Shown: one piece after another, positions 1 through 6,877 of the stretch | How the letters are laid out: each line of letters starts with the position of its first letter | Numbering within the stretch: the first letter of the stretch is position 1 | From: an uncultured Lachnobacterium sp. | GTDB lineage: Bacteria > Bacillota > Clostridia > Lachnospirales > Lachnospiraceae | Direction: 5' to 3' | NCBI GenBank assembly: GCA_945971355.1 | Contig: CAMFPD010000111.1 | Span: 1-7,121 of the forward strand | Length of the DNA stretch: 7,121 nucleotides | Made by a program: the position numbers and the translations under genes | Notes under the pieces: model-generated | The model's database searches: none | What the model saw: the letters and a program-made list of their open reading frames with translations, nothing else | What the model was told of the DNA's origin: nothing

Positions 1-72
1 TACGAAGGAAAAGTGGGGCGCAGGGAGAACTTTGTTTGAGAGCGCTTTTTACTCTGCGCAAAGCGCAATTCG

Positions 73-101
73 AAAAAAGCGCTTGAGTTGTTCGGAAGCG
101 C
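73..101 (-). terminator. Intrinsic terminator of the structured RNA unit
   Basis: On the minus strand GCGCTT (101-96) pairs with AAGCGC (84-79) across an 11-base loop, extendable by one G-U pair (102/78), and is followed at once by six T (78-73). On the plus strand the same hairpin is followed by CCCC, so it points leftward. If the RNA is a leader for an off-window gene, this would be its attenuator. Confidence 0.6.
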
Positions 102-381
102 CCCTAATATCTACTTCCTGAGTAGGGCTCCTAGACCGACTAGAATGGTCAGCTGGTTGTTCGTGTGGGGAGGACAATCGGGCTGTATTGTCTTGCCATT
201 GAAGTACACCTTCCCTGAAGGCAAAAGAATGGTATCTGGCAAAGCTACGGCTTTATTCTACGGTTTCTTCGAAGAAACATGTATAACTTTATGTGTACTT
301 CAAATTCATATAGGGTGCCATATCCAAGAATACCGAGCACAATAAAGCAGCTTAGGTTGAGCGTTCCCGCTAAGGCCTATG
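73..381 (-). ncRNA. Putative structured non-coding RNA of about 310 nt, family unknown
   Basis: Seen in the sequence: an 11-bp perfect long-range stem (199-209 with 293-303) encloses three local hairpins (210-213/217-220; 241-245/250-254 extended by 226-230/255-259; 263-268/273-278), giving a four-way-junction shape. Other hairpins lie at 360-363/368-371 (GGAA, a GNRA loop, on the minus strand), 173-178/187-192, 134-137/147-150 and 111-115/121-125. A promoter-like pair lies just upstream and a terminator with six T closes the unit, both on the minus strand, which is why this strand was chosen. Against that, the 241-254 hairpin reads C(UACG)G, a UNCG loop, on the plus strand, so strand is not certain. 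I looked for and did not find hallmark motifs of RNase P RNA, SRP RNA or tmRNA, and the branched fold does not look like rod-shaped 6S RNA. It could also be a leader RNA for a gene beyond the left edge. No convincing ORF covers it. Confidence 0.42.
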
Positions 382-386
382 CCCCC

Positions 387-416
387 ATTACAACCGTCAC
401 TCCACCATAAATGCAA
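387..416 (-). promoter_or_regulatory. Candidate promoter of the structured RNA
   Basis: On the minus strand TTGCAT (416-411) is followed after 18 bases by TGTAAT (392-387), a 5-of-6 match to the -10 consensus but only 3 of 6 at -35. The predicted start would be near 380. It sits just downstream of the tRNA terminator, as expected for a separate unit. It is a weak match and supports the RNA gene only in combination with the terminator. Confidence 0.3.
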
Positions 417-437
417 GTGGAAAGTTTGATTTACAGT

Positions 438-467
438 AAAAAATCTGAGTACATTGTACTCAGATTT
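438..467 (-). terminator. Intrinsic terminator of the tRNA operon
   Basis: A perfect 12-bp inverted repeat (456-467 with 441-452) with a 3-base loop runs straight into a T tract on the minus strand (443-438, the first three being part of the stem). It lies three bases past the end of tRNA-Met. On the plus strand only TTTAAG follows, so its main direction is leftward. Confidence 0.85.
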
Positions 468-470
468 AAG

Positions 471-544
471 TAGCGAGAGAGAGACTTGAACTCTCAACCT
501 CCCGGGTATGAACCGGACGCTCTAGCCAGTTGAGCCATCTCGCC
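471..544 (-). tRNA. tRNA-Met(CAT), elongator type
   Basis: The minus strand folds as a full 74-nt cloverleaf: acceptor GGCGAGA with TCTCGCT (G1-U72 wobble), D arm GCTC/GAGC, anticodon stem TCCGG/CCGGG with loop TTCATAC (anticodon CAT), T arm GAGAG/CTCTC with loop TTCAAGT, and discriminator A73. CCA is not encoded. The D arm and anticodon arm closely resemble the Bacillus elongator tRNA-Met as I remember it. It lacks the initiator's unpaired 1-72 and its three G-C pairs next to the loop. A lysidine-type tRNA-Ile with the same CAT anticodon is the main alternative and cannot be excluded by eye. It is the second gene of a two-tRNA operon, 21 bases after tRNA-Val. Confidence 0.9.
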
Positions 545-565
545 ATATTATTAATTTAATAAGAA

Positions 566-638
566 TGGGACCTACAGGGCTCGAACCTGTGACCCTCTGC
601 TTGTAAGGCAGATGCTCTCCCAGCTGAGCTAAGATCCC
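566..638 (-). tRNA. tRNA-Val(TAC)
   Basis: The minus strand gives a complete 73-nt cloverleaf: acceptor GGGATCT with AGGTCCC (one T-G wobble), D arm GCTC/GAGC with loop AGCTGGGA, anticodon stem TCTGC/GCAGA with loop CTTACAA (anticodon TAC, reading GUN valine codons), T arm ACAGG/CCTGT with loop TTCGAGC, and discriminator A73. CCA is not encoded, so the CCA-adding enzyme must finish the 3' end. It is the first gene of the operon, about 30 bases downstream of the predicted transcription start. Confidence 0.95.
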
Positions 639-809
639 ATTTCCATCGGACAACTTTCGTCGACCGACTTGATTATTATATATTGACCACATACCTATGT
701 CAACAATTTTTGCGAAGTTTTTTGAAGTTTTTTCCAAGACTTCTTTTTTTTTAATCCAACAAGCAAATGGTATACTCTAACACCACTTTTTTATATTTCT
801 CTACCATGT
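639..809. other. Gene-free interval between the tRNA operon and metH
   Basis: It holds the tRNA promoter (675-703), a perfect tandem repeat of GAAGTTTTTT (714-723 and 724-733), and on the plus strand a short 5-bp hairpin (724-728/739-743) followed by nine T (744-752). No ORF with a ribosome binding site is visible. For metH transcription leaving the minus strand I see only a weak hairpin near 769-786 and no T tract, so metH may lack a classical terminator here. Confidence 0.6.
675..703 (-). promoter_or_regulatory. Consensus sigma-A promoter of the tRNA-Val/tRNA-Met operon
   Basis: On the minus strand an exact TTGACA (703-698) is separated by exactly 17 bases from an exact TATAAT (680-675), placing the start near 668. 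Both hexamers match the vegetative consensus fully, as is common for strong stable-RNA promoters. No operator or upstream gene is associated with it. Confidence 0.88.
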
Positions 810-3263
810 TTACTCAGCAAGAAGTCTCTCCACAAGCTTCACACAATCCGCTGCATCCTTGGAATATCCATCAGCTCCTATCTCGTCTGCAAAGCTTTGT
901 GTAATACATGCTCCACCGATTATAACTTTACTCTGGCAGCCTCTTTTCCTGCATAGTTCTACCACATCCTGCATGCGCATCATTGTAGTTGTCATAAGGG
1001 CTGACAGTCCTATTATTGCCGCATCCTCTTTCATTGCAAGCTCTACGATATCCTCGCATTTTACATCTTTTCCCATGTCTATGACATTATAACCATAATT
1101 CTTAAGCATAAGCACCACAAGGTTTTTTCCAATATCATGAATATCGCCCTCTACAGTTGCTATAACAAGCGTTGGCATATTTTCTCCGCCGCTCTTTCTC
1201 TCCATCTTTGGCTCAAGATAGTCAATTGCATCCTTCATAGTATTAGCACTGGCTATTAACTGTGGAAGGAAATATTTCTTGGAGTTAAATAATTCTCCAA
1301 CCTGATTGATTGCAGGAATCAGATAATCATTGATTATCTCGTCCGGCTTCTTGCCATCCTCCAATGCCTTGTCTACCTCTGAGATAACTGTCTCCCTGCT
1401 GCCCTTCAAGACTGCCTTGTACACAGCATTCTCTGCCAGGGCTTCATCCACGTTATTGTCATTTGAAGCTGTAACAGACGAACTCTTTTCTATTTTGACA
1501 GTCTCATACTGTGCATTTTTCTCAGCAAACTTACTCATATGCTCTATATACCTTATATCACTTGACGGTCTGTTAAGAAGCATATCTGACGCAAAAGCCG
1601 CATTCATAAGCAAATCCTGGGATGGATTGGCTATTGCCATTGTAAGTCCCTTGCTGATTGCCATTGTCAGAAAGGCTGTATTGACATATCCTCTCTCTGG
1701 TAGTCCGAAAGATATATTTGACAGTCCACATATTGTAGGAAGCTTCTTTTCATTCATACAATAATCAATCGTCTCATAGCACTCCAGAGCTGCATTAGCA
1801 TTGGCTCCGATTGTTGCAACAAGTCCGTCTACTACTATATCCTCATGAGCCATTCCAAGCTCCATTGCCTTATCGTATATTTTACAGATAATTTCCTTTT
1901 TCTCATCAATGCTCTCAGGAAGCCCCGCATCTGAAAGTGGCAATAAAATAAACATAGCACCATACTTTGCCGCTATTGGGAGAAGCTTTTCCATCTTTTC
2001 CTTTTCCAATGAAATAGAATTAATCAAAGCTCTGCCCGGGTATATCTTAAGTGCTTCCTCAATTACGTCCACATGGCTTGAATCAATACAAAGAGGACAG
2101 TCCACAGTAGACGAAACCTCATAGATAACCTTTTTCATCATCTCAAGCTCATCTATACCATTCATTCCCATATTAATATCAAGGATTGCAGCACCATTCT
2201 CCTCCTGATCCATAGCCATATTTCTGACCAAATCAAGCCTGCCTTCTCTAAGCTCTGCCTGAAGCTTTTTCTTACCAGTTGGGTTAATTCTCTCTCCTAC
2301 CACAAGAAAATTACCATCCAGGCTGACCTCTACAATCTTTCTCTCAGAAGACAAAATTCTTCTGTGGCTTTCAAGAGGTTTTCTAACCTCCATGCCCTTT
2401 ACCTTGTCAGAAAGTGCCTTGATGTGATCTGGTCTTGTTCCACAGCATCCACCTACAAGAGCGGCTCCTGCCTTTACAAGGGCTGCTCCCGCCTCAGCAA
2501 ACTCCTCTGGTGTCATCTTGTATACCGTTTCTCTGCCGATTAGTTCTGGCAGTCCTGCATTTGGTTTTGCCAGAATTGGAATTGTAGCATACTTTGCCAT
2601 AATCTCCACCGGTTCTACCATTTCCATAGGACCTGTCGAGCAATTAATTCCTATAACATCTACCCCTAGCGACTGTAGAACTACAACAGCCGCTTCCGGT
2701 GGTGTTCCAAAAAGAGTTCGCCCATCCTCATTGTATGTGAGAGTGACCATGATAGGCTTATCGGAAACCTCTTTGATTGCAAAAACCGCTGCCCTGCACT
2801 CCTGAAGACTCATCATTGTCTCCACAACAAACAAGTCCACTCCTGCTTCATCCAAAATAGCAGCCTGCTCCTTATAGACCTCCACAAGCTCCTCAAACAT
2901 AAGCTCACCAAGTGGGAACAACTGCTGTCCTGTCATAGTCATATCACCTGCAACCAGCGCTTTACCTGCAACAGCTTCTCTCGATAACTTAACAAGCTCT
3001 GTATTTATCTCTACAATCCTGTCTGCCAGATTATATTCTTCAAGCTTTATCCTGTTTCCTGTAAATGTAGGAGCATAGACGATATTGGTTCCAGCCTCCA
3101 CATATTCCCTCTGAAGCTTAAGCAGCACCTCTTTATGCTCAAGTATCCATGCCTCCGGGCACACGCCTATAGGCATTCCTGCATCCATAAGATTTGTCCC
3201 TGTAGCTCCGTCTAAAATAATCGGTCCATTGTCTATAAATTGTCTGAATTCATTTTTTGTCAT
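810..3263 (-). CDS. metH: Cobalamin-dependent methionine synthase, short form without activation domain
   Basis: It transfers the methyl group of 5-methyltetrahydrofolate through protein-bound cobalamin to homocysteine, making methionine in the cytoplasm. Domains in the 817 residues: homocysteine-binding barrel about 1-290, with zinc ligands Cys208 (INCSTGP) and Cys273-Cys274 (GGCCGTRPDH); pterin-binding barrel about 310-580 (GERINPTGKKK 323-333, LDINMG 361-366, CIDSSH 392-397); a Ser/Asn-rich linker about 593-604; B12 cap helices about 606-690; cobalamin-binding Rossmann domain about 697-817, with the D-x-H-x-x-G signature at 707-712 (His709 as lower axial ligand), GLSAL at 752-756 and IGG at 782-784. 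E. coli MetH has about 1227 residues; the missing part is the AdoMet-binding reactivation domain. The ATG at 3263 is preceded by AAGGA nine bases away. No B12 or SAM riboswitch is seen in the short leader, and no partner gene is adjacent. Confidence 0.95.
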   Translation of the reverse strand: MTKNEFRQFIDNGPIILDGATGTNLMDAGMPIGVCPEAWILEHKEVLLKLQREYVEAGTNIVYAPTFTGNRIKLEEYNLADRIVEINTELVKLSREAVAGKALVAGDMTMTGQQLFPLGELMFEELVEVYKEQAAILDEAGVDLFVVETMMSLQECRAAVFAIKEVSDKPIMVTLTYNEDGRTLFGTPPEAAVVVLQSLGVDVIGINCSTGPMEMVEPVEIMAKYATIPILAKPNAGLPELIGRETVYKMTPEEFAEAGAALVKAGAALVGGCCGTRPDHIKALSDKVKGMEVRKPLESHRRILSSERKIVEVSLDGNFLVVGERINPTGKKKLQAELREGRLDLVRNMAMDQEENGAAILDINMGMNGIDELEMMKKVIYEVSSTVDCPLCIDSSHVDVIEEALKIYPGRALINSISLEKEKMEKLLPIAAKYGAMFILLPLSDAGLPESIDEKKEIICKIYDKAMELGMAHEDIVVDGLVATIGANANAALECYETIDYCMNEKKLPTICGLSNISFGLPERGYVNTAFLTMAISKGLTMAIANPSQDLLMNAAFASDMLLNRPSSDIRYIEHMSKFAEKNAQYETVKIEKSSSVTASNDNNVDEALAENAVYKAVLKGSRETVISEVDKALEDGKKPDEIINDYLIPAINQVGELFNSKKYFLPQLIASANTMKDAIDYLEPKMERKSGGENMPTLVIATVEGDIHDIGKNLVVLMLKNYGYNVIDMGKDVKCEDIVELAMKEDAAIIGLSALMTTTMMRMQDVVELCRKRGCQSKVIIGGACITQSFADEIGADGYSKDAADCVKLVERLLAE

Positions 3264-3396
3264 ATCTTTTATTCCTTATTATTTTCGTATCTGTCCTGAG
3301 CAGTTACTTCTTTTCTTTACAAACATTTTCGTATATAATGTGTGAATGTTAAAAGTATAATAACCTATCTTCTAAGAAAATAAAAGAGGACTTATC
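3264..3396. promoter_or_regulatory. Divergent intergenic region of metH and the HAD gene
   Basis: These 133 bases must hold both promoters. On the plus strand two exact TATAAT boxes are present (3334-3339 and 3356-3361); neither has a convincing -35 box at 16-18 bases. On the minus strand TTAACA (3352-3347) resembles a -35 box but has no well-spaced -10. The interval is too short for a large riboswitch, and none was recognised. Confidence 0.3.
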
Positions 3397-4236
3397 ATGA
3401 ATAAAATAAAATTAATTGCTCTGGATTTAGACGGAACACTATTTGATAATTCTGGCCAGATATCAGAAGCTAATAAAAAAGAAATACAACGTGCTGTAAG
3501 TTTAGGTGTTGCTGTTGTAATCTCAACAGGAAGACCTTTTATGGGACTACCTTTTGACCAGATAAAAGATAGCGGAATAAAATATGCAATCACTGCAAAC
3601 GGAAGTGCCATTTACGAAATCGAAACAGGAAAATGTCTATACGAATCCCCTCTTCCTGATGATGTGGTAATACCAGTTATAAACTATATTCTCACAAAAG
3701 ATATCCACGCGGATGCTTTCTGTGATGGCAAAGGATATACCTCTGCCAAATGCCTCAGTGCACGTTCCAAACTGGACATGCCAGAGTCCTTACTCAAATA
3801 TATAATTAACACCAGAAAGGTCGTACCTGATTTGGTTCAGTATCTCAAAGATGAAGGACTTCACGTACAAAAAATGACTTTAAATTTCCACAAGGATAAA
3901 AATGGCATACTTGTAGACCGTGAAGATGTAAAAAAATACCTTGAATCAAACCCTGAAATTAATACCGTGTGTGGCGGATATAACAATCTTGAATTTACTG
4001 CTGCAGGTGTGGACAAAGGTGTTGGGCTTAAGAAGCTTGCCGGAATTCTGTCCATTCCTGTGGAAAACACAATGGCGGTTGGCGACACCGAAAATGATAT
4101 CGCCATTTTAAAAGCCGCCGGTATCGGTGTTGCAATGGGAAATGCAACTGATGACGTAAAAGCAATCGCATCTTACATAACAACTTCAAACACTGATGAC
4201 GGAGTTGCCAATGCAATTGCACACTTTGTCGTATAA
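3397..4236 (+). CDS. Cof-type HAD-superfamily hydrolase (subfamily IIB phosphatase)
   Basis: This is a predicted cytoplasmic Mg-dependent phosphatase acting on small phosphorylated metabolites such as sugar phosphates or nucleotide-type cofactors; the substrate cannot be read from sequence. The four HAD motifs are present in 279 residues: motif I DLDGT with nucleophile Asp10 and acid/base Asp12, motif II in VISTGRP (Ser43-Thr44), motif III Lys207 (GVDKGVGL), and motif IV GDTENDIAIL with Asp230, Asn233 and Asp234. The segment about 80-195 between motifs II and III is the IIB-type cap. Length is typical of the Cof family. The ATG has AGAGGA six bases upstream. The gene is divergent from metH and convergent with the cysteine desulfurase, so it is probably a single-gene unit with no shared pathway implied. 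Confidence 0.92.
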   Translation: MNKIKLIALDLDGTLFDNSGQISEANKKEIQRAVSLGVAVVISTGRPFMGLPFDQIKDSGIKYAITANGSAIYEIETGKCLYESPLPDDVVIPVINYILTKDIHADAFCDGKGYTSAKCLSARSKLDMPESLLKYIINTRKVVPDLVQYLKDEGLHVQKMTLNFHKDKNGILVDREDVKKYLESNPEINTVCGGYNNLEFTAAGVDKGVGLKKLAGILSIPVENTMAVGDTENDIAILKAAGIGVAMGNATDDVKAIASYITTSNTDDGVANAIAHFVV

Positions 4237-4263
4237 TTTACAATACTAAAAACTACATTTTCA

Positions 4264-5409
4264 TCATATCATTCTAAGAAGTTTGATATTTCGCTTGAGG
4301 GATTCAACAGTCCAATCTATATCTTCTCTGGTTGTATCTGCACCCAGAGTAAATCGAAGGGTTCCAACTGCATATTCCTCAGGCACTTTTATTGCAGAAA
4401 TCACATGGGAGGTTCTGCTTTTTCCAGTGTTACATGCAGATCCTGCTGACGCAATTATCCCCTCTTCTTCCATCAATACTAATAGTGCAACTGCCTCCAC
4501 CCCCATAAATGAAAAGCTGGCATTACCAGGAAGCCTGTATATACTGCTTCCATTATATTTTACATCTCTTATTTCCCTCATGACCCTATCCACAAGATAG
4601 TTTCTAAGTCTTATCTCCCTCTCCACAGTTTCATTCATTCTATTCACACTTATTTCCAAAGCTTTTGCCATTCCAACAATAGATGCAAGATTCTCAGTTC
4701 CTGCTCTCTTTCCCTTTTCCTGCGCTCCTCCATGTATGAAGGACGGAACATGAACTCCCGTTCTAATATAGAGAAAGCCCACTCCCTTTGGTCCATGAAA
4801 TTTGTGCCCACTGGCACTCATCAAATCAACTGGCAAGCGGGTCAAATCTATAGGCACCTGCCCCACTGCTGCAACTCCATCGCAATGGAAAATAACACCT
4901 TTTCGTCTGGCCCAAAGACCAATCTCACCAATTGGCTGCACTGTTCCAATCTCATTATTTCCATACATTATGGTAATCAGCGTAGTGTCAGAACCAGTAT
5001 TATCCTTTAACTGTCGCATATCAACAATTCCGCTCTTGTCAACATCCAGATATGTCACTTCATAACCAAGCTTTTCCAGATAATCGCAGGAATTAAGTAC
5101 TGCATGGTGCTCCGTCTTTTGAGTTATTATATGTGTGCCCTTTGCTTTATTGTCACCAGCTACACACTTTATAGCCCAATTGTCAGATTCACTTCCTCCT
5201 GATGTAAAAAAAATCTCCTCAGGCCTTGCTCCAATACATTTTGCAATACTTTTTCTTGCAGCCTCAAGAACCCTTCGATTTTCCATACCCTCCTCATAAT
5301 TTGTGGAAGAATTAGCAAATCGTTCCTCCAGATAAGGAAGCATTGCTTCTTTCACCTCTGGGTACATTTTTGTCGTGGCTGCATTGTCCAAATATACACT
5401 TTTATTCAT
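4264..5409 (-). CDS. Cysteine desulfurase, NifS/IscS group I
   Basis: This PLP enzyme removes sulfur from L-cysteine, giving alanine and an enzyme persulfide that feeds Fe-S cluster assembly or tRNA and cofactor thiolation. In 381 residues: His101 (TEHHAV) stacks on PLP, Asp177 (FHCDGVAAVGQ) contacts the pyridine nitrogen, Lys203 (SASGHKFHGPKG) is the Schiff-base lysine, GGAQEKGKRAGTEN lies at 227-240, and Cys326 in the extended active loop ASAGSACNTGKSRTSHV is the sulfur-carrying cysteine. The long loop indicates group I. The frame is open upstream to 5535, but the ATG at 5409 was chosen because AAGGA lies eight bases before it and MNKSVYLDNAATT is the family's usual N-terminus. No scaffold, regulator or ThiI gene is adjacent, so its dedicated partner is unknown. 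The gene ends in two consecutive TGA codons. Confidence 0.94.
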   Translation of the reverse strand: MNKSVYLDNAATTKMYPEVKEAMLPYLEERFANSSTNYEEGMENRRVLEAARKSIAKCIGARPEEIFFTSGGSESDNWAIKCVAGDNKAKGTHIITQKTEHHAVLNSCDYLEKLGYEVTYLDVDKSGIVDMRQLKDNTGSDTTLITIMYGNNEIGTVQPIGEIGLWARRKGVIFHCDGVAAVGQVPIDLTRLPVDLMSASGHKFHGPKGVGFLYIRTGVHVPSFIHGGAQEKGKRAGTENLASIVGMAKALEISVNRMNETVEREIRLRNYLVDRVMREIRDVKYNGSSIYRLPGNASFSFMGVEAVALLVLMEEEGIIASAGSACNTGKSRTSHVISAIKVPEEYAVGTLRFTLGADTTREDIDWTVESLKRNIKLLRMI

Positions 5410-5491
5410 AATCCCCATCCTTCCCCATATATTTTTATAAACACTTTTTTGGGTGATAACTCTGAAATCAAACAATACAAACAAATTAAGT
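5410..5491. promoter_or_regulatory. Divergent intergenic region of the desulfurase and flippase genes
   Basis: These 82 bases lie between two head-to-head genes. The AAGGA for the minus-strand desulfurase is at 5418-5422. The remainder is A+T-rich with TATAAA at 5436-5441 and GATAAC near 5455, but no convincing paired -35/-10 was found in either direction. No operator repeat was recognised. Confidence 0.3.
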
Positions 5492-6799
5492 ATGCTCTTA
5501 TCCAATCCAATAATTAACGGCACAATTATTCTCACCTTTGCAGGCGGTGCCAGCAGATTTATTGGTTTCTTCTATAGAATATTCCTGACAAGAACTATTG
5601 GTGCAGAAGGTTTAGGAATATATCAGCTCATTTGCCCTGCCATGACACTTGGATATGCCTTGTGCTGCGCCGGTTTTCAAACTGCAATATCTAAGCTGAT
5701 TGCCGAAGCAAGAAATAGCAGGAAAAAATATCTTGTTACAGGTATCATTCTTTCCATTGCTGTATCTGTTCTTTTGTCAGCCATAATATATTTATATGCA
5801 GATTTTATTGCTCAAAGAATTATATGCGAACCAAGATGCTCAAGACTTTTGCAGATCATGTCCTTTTCCCTTGTTCCATCAGCTATTCATGCCTGCATAA
5901 ATGGCTGCTATTACGGATTAAAGAAAACAGCAATACCAGCCTTCTCCCAGCTGGTTGAACAGTTTGTTAGAGTTGGCAGTGTATATTTAATTTATATAAT
6001 TAAAGAAAGTCAGGGATTACCAATACAGCCTTCGGATGTGGTGTGGGGCATAACAATCTGTGAAGTAGCCGGCTTACTTTTTTCCGTAACCGCTTTATAC
6101 TTTACAAAATCTTCTTCCAATGATTATGCTGTATCAAAACAAAATATCAAAAAATTACCTAACTATGCTTATGAGATTTGTAACCTTGCAGTCCCTATGT
6201 CTCTCAATCATTTTTTACTCACACTATGTACAGGTTTAGAAAATATATTATTGCCTATTCAGCTTCAAAAATACGGTTTTACCGCTACAGATTCACTTTC
6301 CATTTTTGGAATACTATCCGGAGTTGCCCTGCCTGTACTACTTTTTCCATCTGTTCTGACTAACTCTCTGTGTGTCCTTCTGCTTCCTGACATATCAGAA
6401 GCTCAGGCAAAGGAGGATACCGCACACATTAAAAACATAACAAAAAAAGCCCTTCTTTACGGGGCTCTCTTTGGACTGGGATTTACATTACTATTCAGAT
6501 TCAGTGGTGGGTTCATCGGCAACAAAATTTTTGACTCTGCGCTTGCAAGCCACTATATCCTTAGACTTTGCTGGCTCTGTCCTTTCATCTATATCTCCAG
6601 CTTGTTGAGCAGCATTCTAAATGGTCTTGGAAAACCTAAGTCCGTACTATTTACCAATATATTGTCCGGGGGAATCAGAATTTCTATGATATTAATTGCA
6701 GTACCTGTTTATGGAATTGACGCTTATTTGTGGAGTATTCTTGTGGCTCAGATTTTCAGCACTATGGCATGTACATATCTGGTGAAACATAGTAATTGA
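5492..6799 (+). CDS. SpoVB-like polysaccharide/lipid flippase (MOP superfamily)
   Basis: This is an integral membrane protein of the MATE/MOP flippase fold, closest by eye to stage V sporulation protein B and related polysaccharide exporters, which are thought to move lipid-linked envelope or cortex precursors across the membrane. The N-terminal signature SRFIGFFYRIFLTRTIGAEG followed by LGIYQL (about residues 21-46) is typical. About 12 hydrophobic segments are visible, near 7-27, 42-61, 81-102, 119-139, 153-170, 185-204, 230-248, 270-297, 321-340, 355-377, 385-407 and 411-430. With 435 residues it is shorter than B. subtilis SpoVB (about 518, 14 segments). Start choice: the frame also has a GTG at 5453 (448 residues); neither start has a good ribosome binding site. 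The ATG at 5492 gives the usual N-terminus and leaves room for two promoters. A spore role is inferred, not shown. Confidence 0.85.
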   Translation: MLLSNPIINGTIILTFAGGASRFIGFFYRIFLTRTIGAEGLGIYQLICPAMTLGYALCCAGFQTAISKLIAEARNSRKKYLVTGIILSIAVSVLLSAIIYLYADFIAQRIICEPRCSRLLQIMSFSLVPSAIHACINGCYYGLKKTAIPAFSQLVEQFVRVGSVYLIYIIKESQGLPIQPSDVVWGITICEVAGLLFSVTALYFTKSSSNDYAVSKQNIKKLPNYAYEICNLAVPMSLNHFLLTLCTGLENILLPIQLQKYGFTATDSLSIFGILSGVALPVLLFPSVLTNSLCVLLLPDISEAQAKEDTAHIKNITKKALLYGALFGLGFTLLFRFSGGFIGNKIFDSALASHYILRLCWLCPFIYISSLLSSILNGLGKPKSVLFTNILSGGIRISMILIAVPVYGIDAYLWSILVAQIFSTMACTYLVKHSN

Positions 6800-6877
6800 T
6801 TCATGCATCATATAGGTTACTGTTCACACCCCATCATAAGCAATTATGAAAAGTGCCGAAATTGAAAAAATTTTTCT

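Noticed and set aside
1..39. A 12-codon plus-strand frame ending in TGA at 37-39 could be the tail of a gene from the left.
   Set aside because: Too short to recognise; all that supports it is an open frame at the window edge followed by a weak GCGC...TTTTT element.
238..250. GGCAAAGCTACGG on the plus strand resembles the core of a c-di-GMP-I (GEMM) riboswitch.
   Set aside because: The rest of the aptamer, including the second hairpin with its tetraloop receptor and the GAAA loop, is not arranged as required, and no plus-strand gene follows; the downstream tRNA genes are on the minus strand.
88..345. An 85-codon plus-strand open frame over the structured RNA region.
   Set aside because: No ribosome binding site, no recognisable family, unusual composition, and it coincides with dense RNA-like hairpins; it looks like a chance frame.
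471..544. Initiator tRNA-fMet.
   Set aside because: Position 1-72 is paired (G-U) and the three G-C pairs expected next to the anticodon loop of an initiator are absent.
3264..3396. A B12, SAM or T-box riboswitch upstream of metH.
   Set aside because: The interval is only 133 bases, also serves the divergent HAD gene, and shows none of the conserved boxes of those classes.
5410..5535. A 42-codon N-terminal extension of the cysteine desulfurase.
   Set aside because: The family normally begins at the YLDNAATT segment, and a good ribosome binding site precedes the ATG at 5409; the extension would also overlap the divergent flippase gene.
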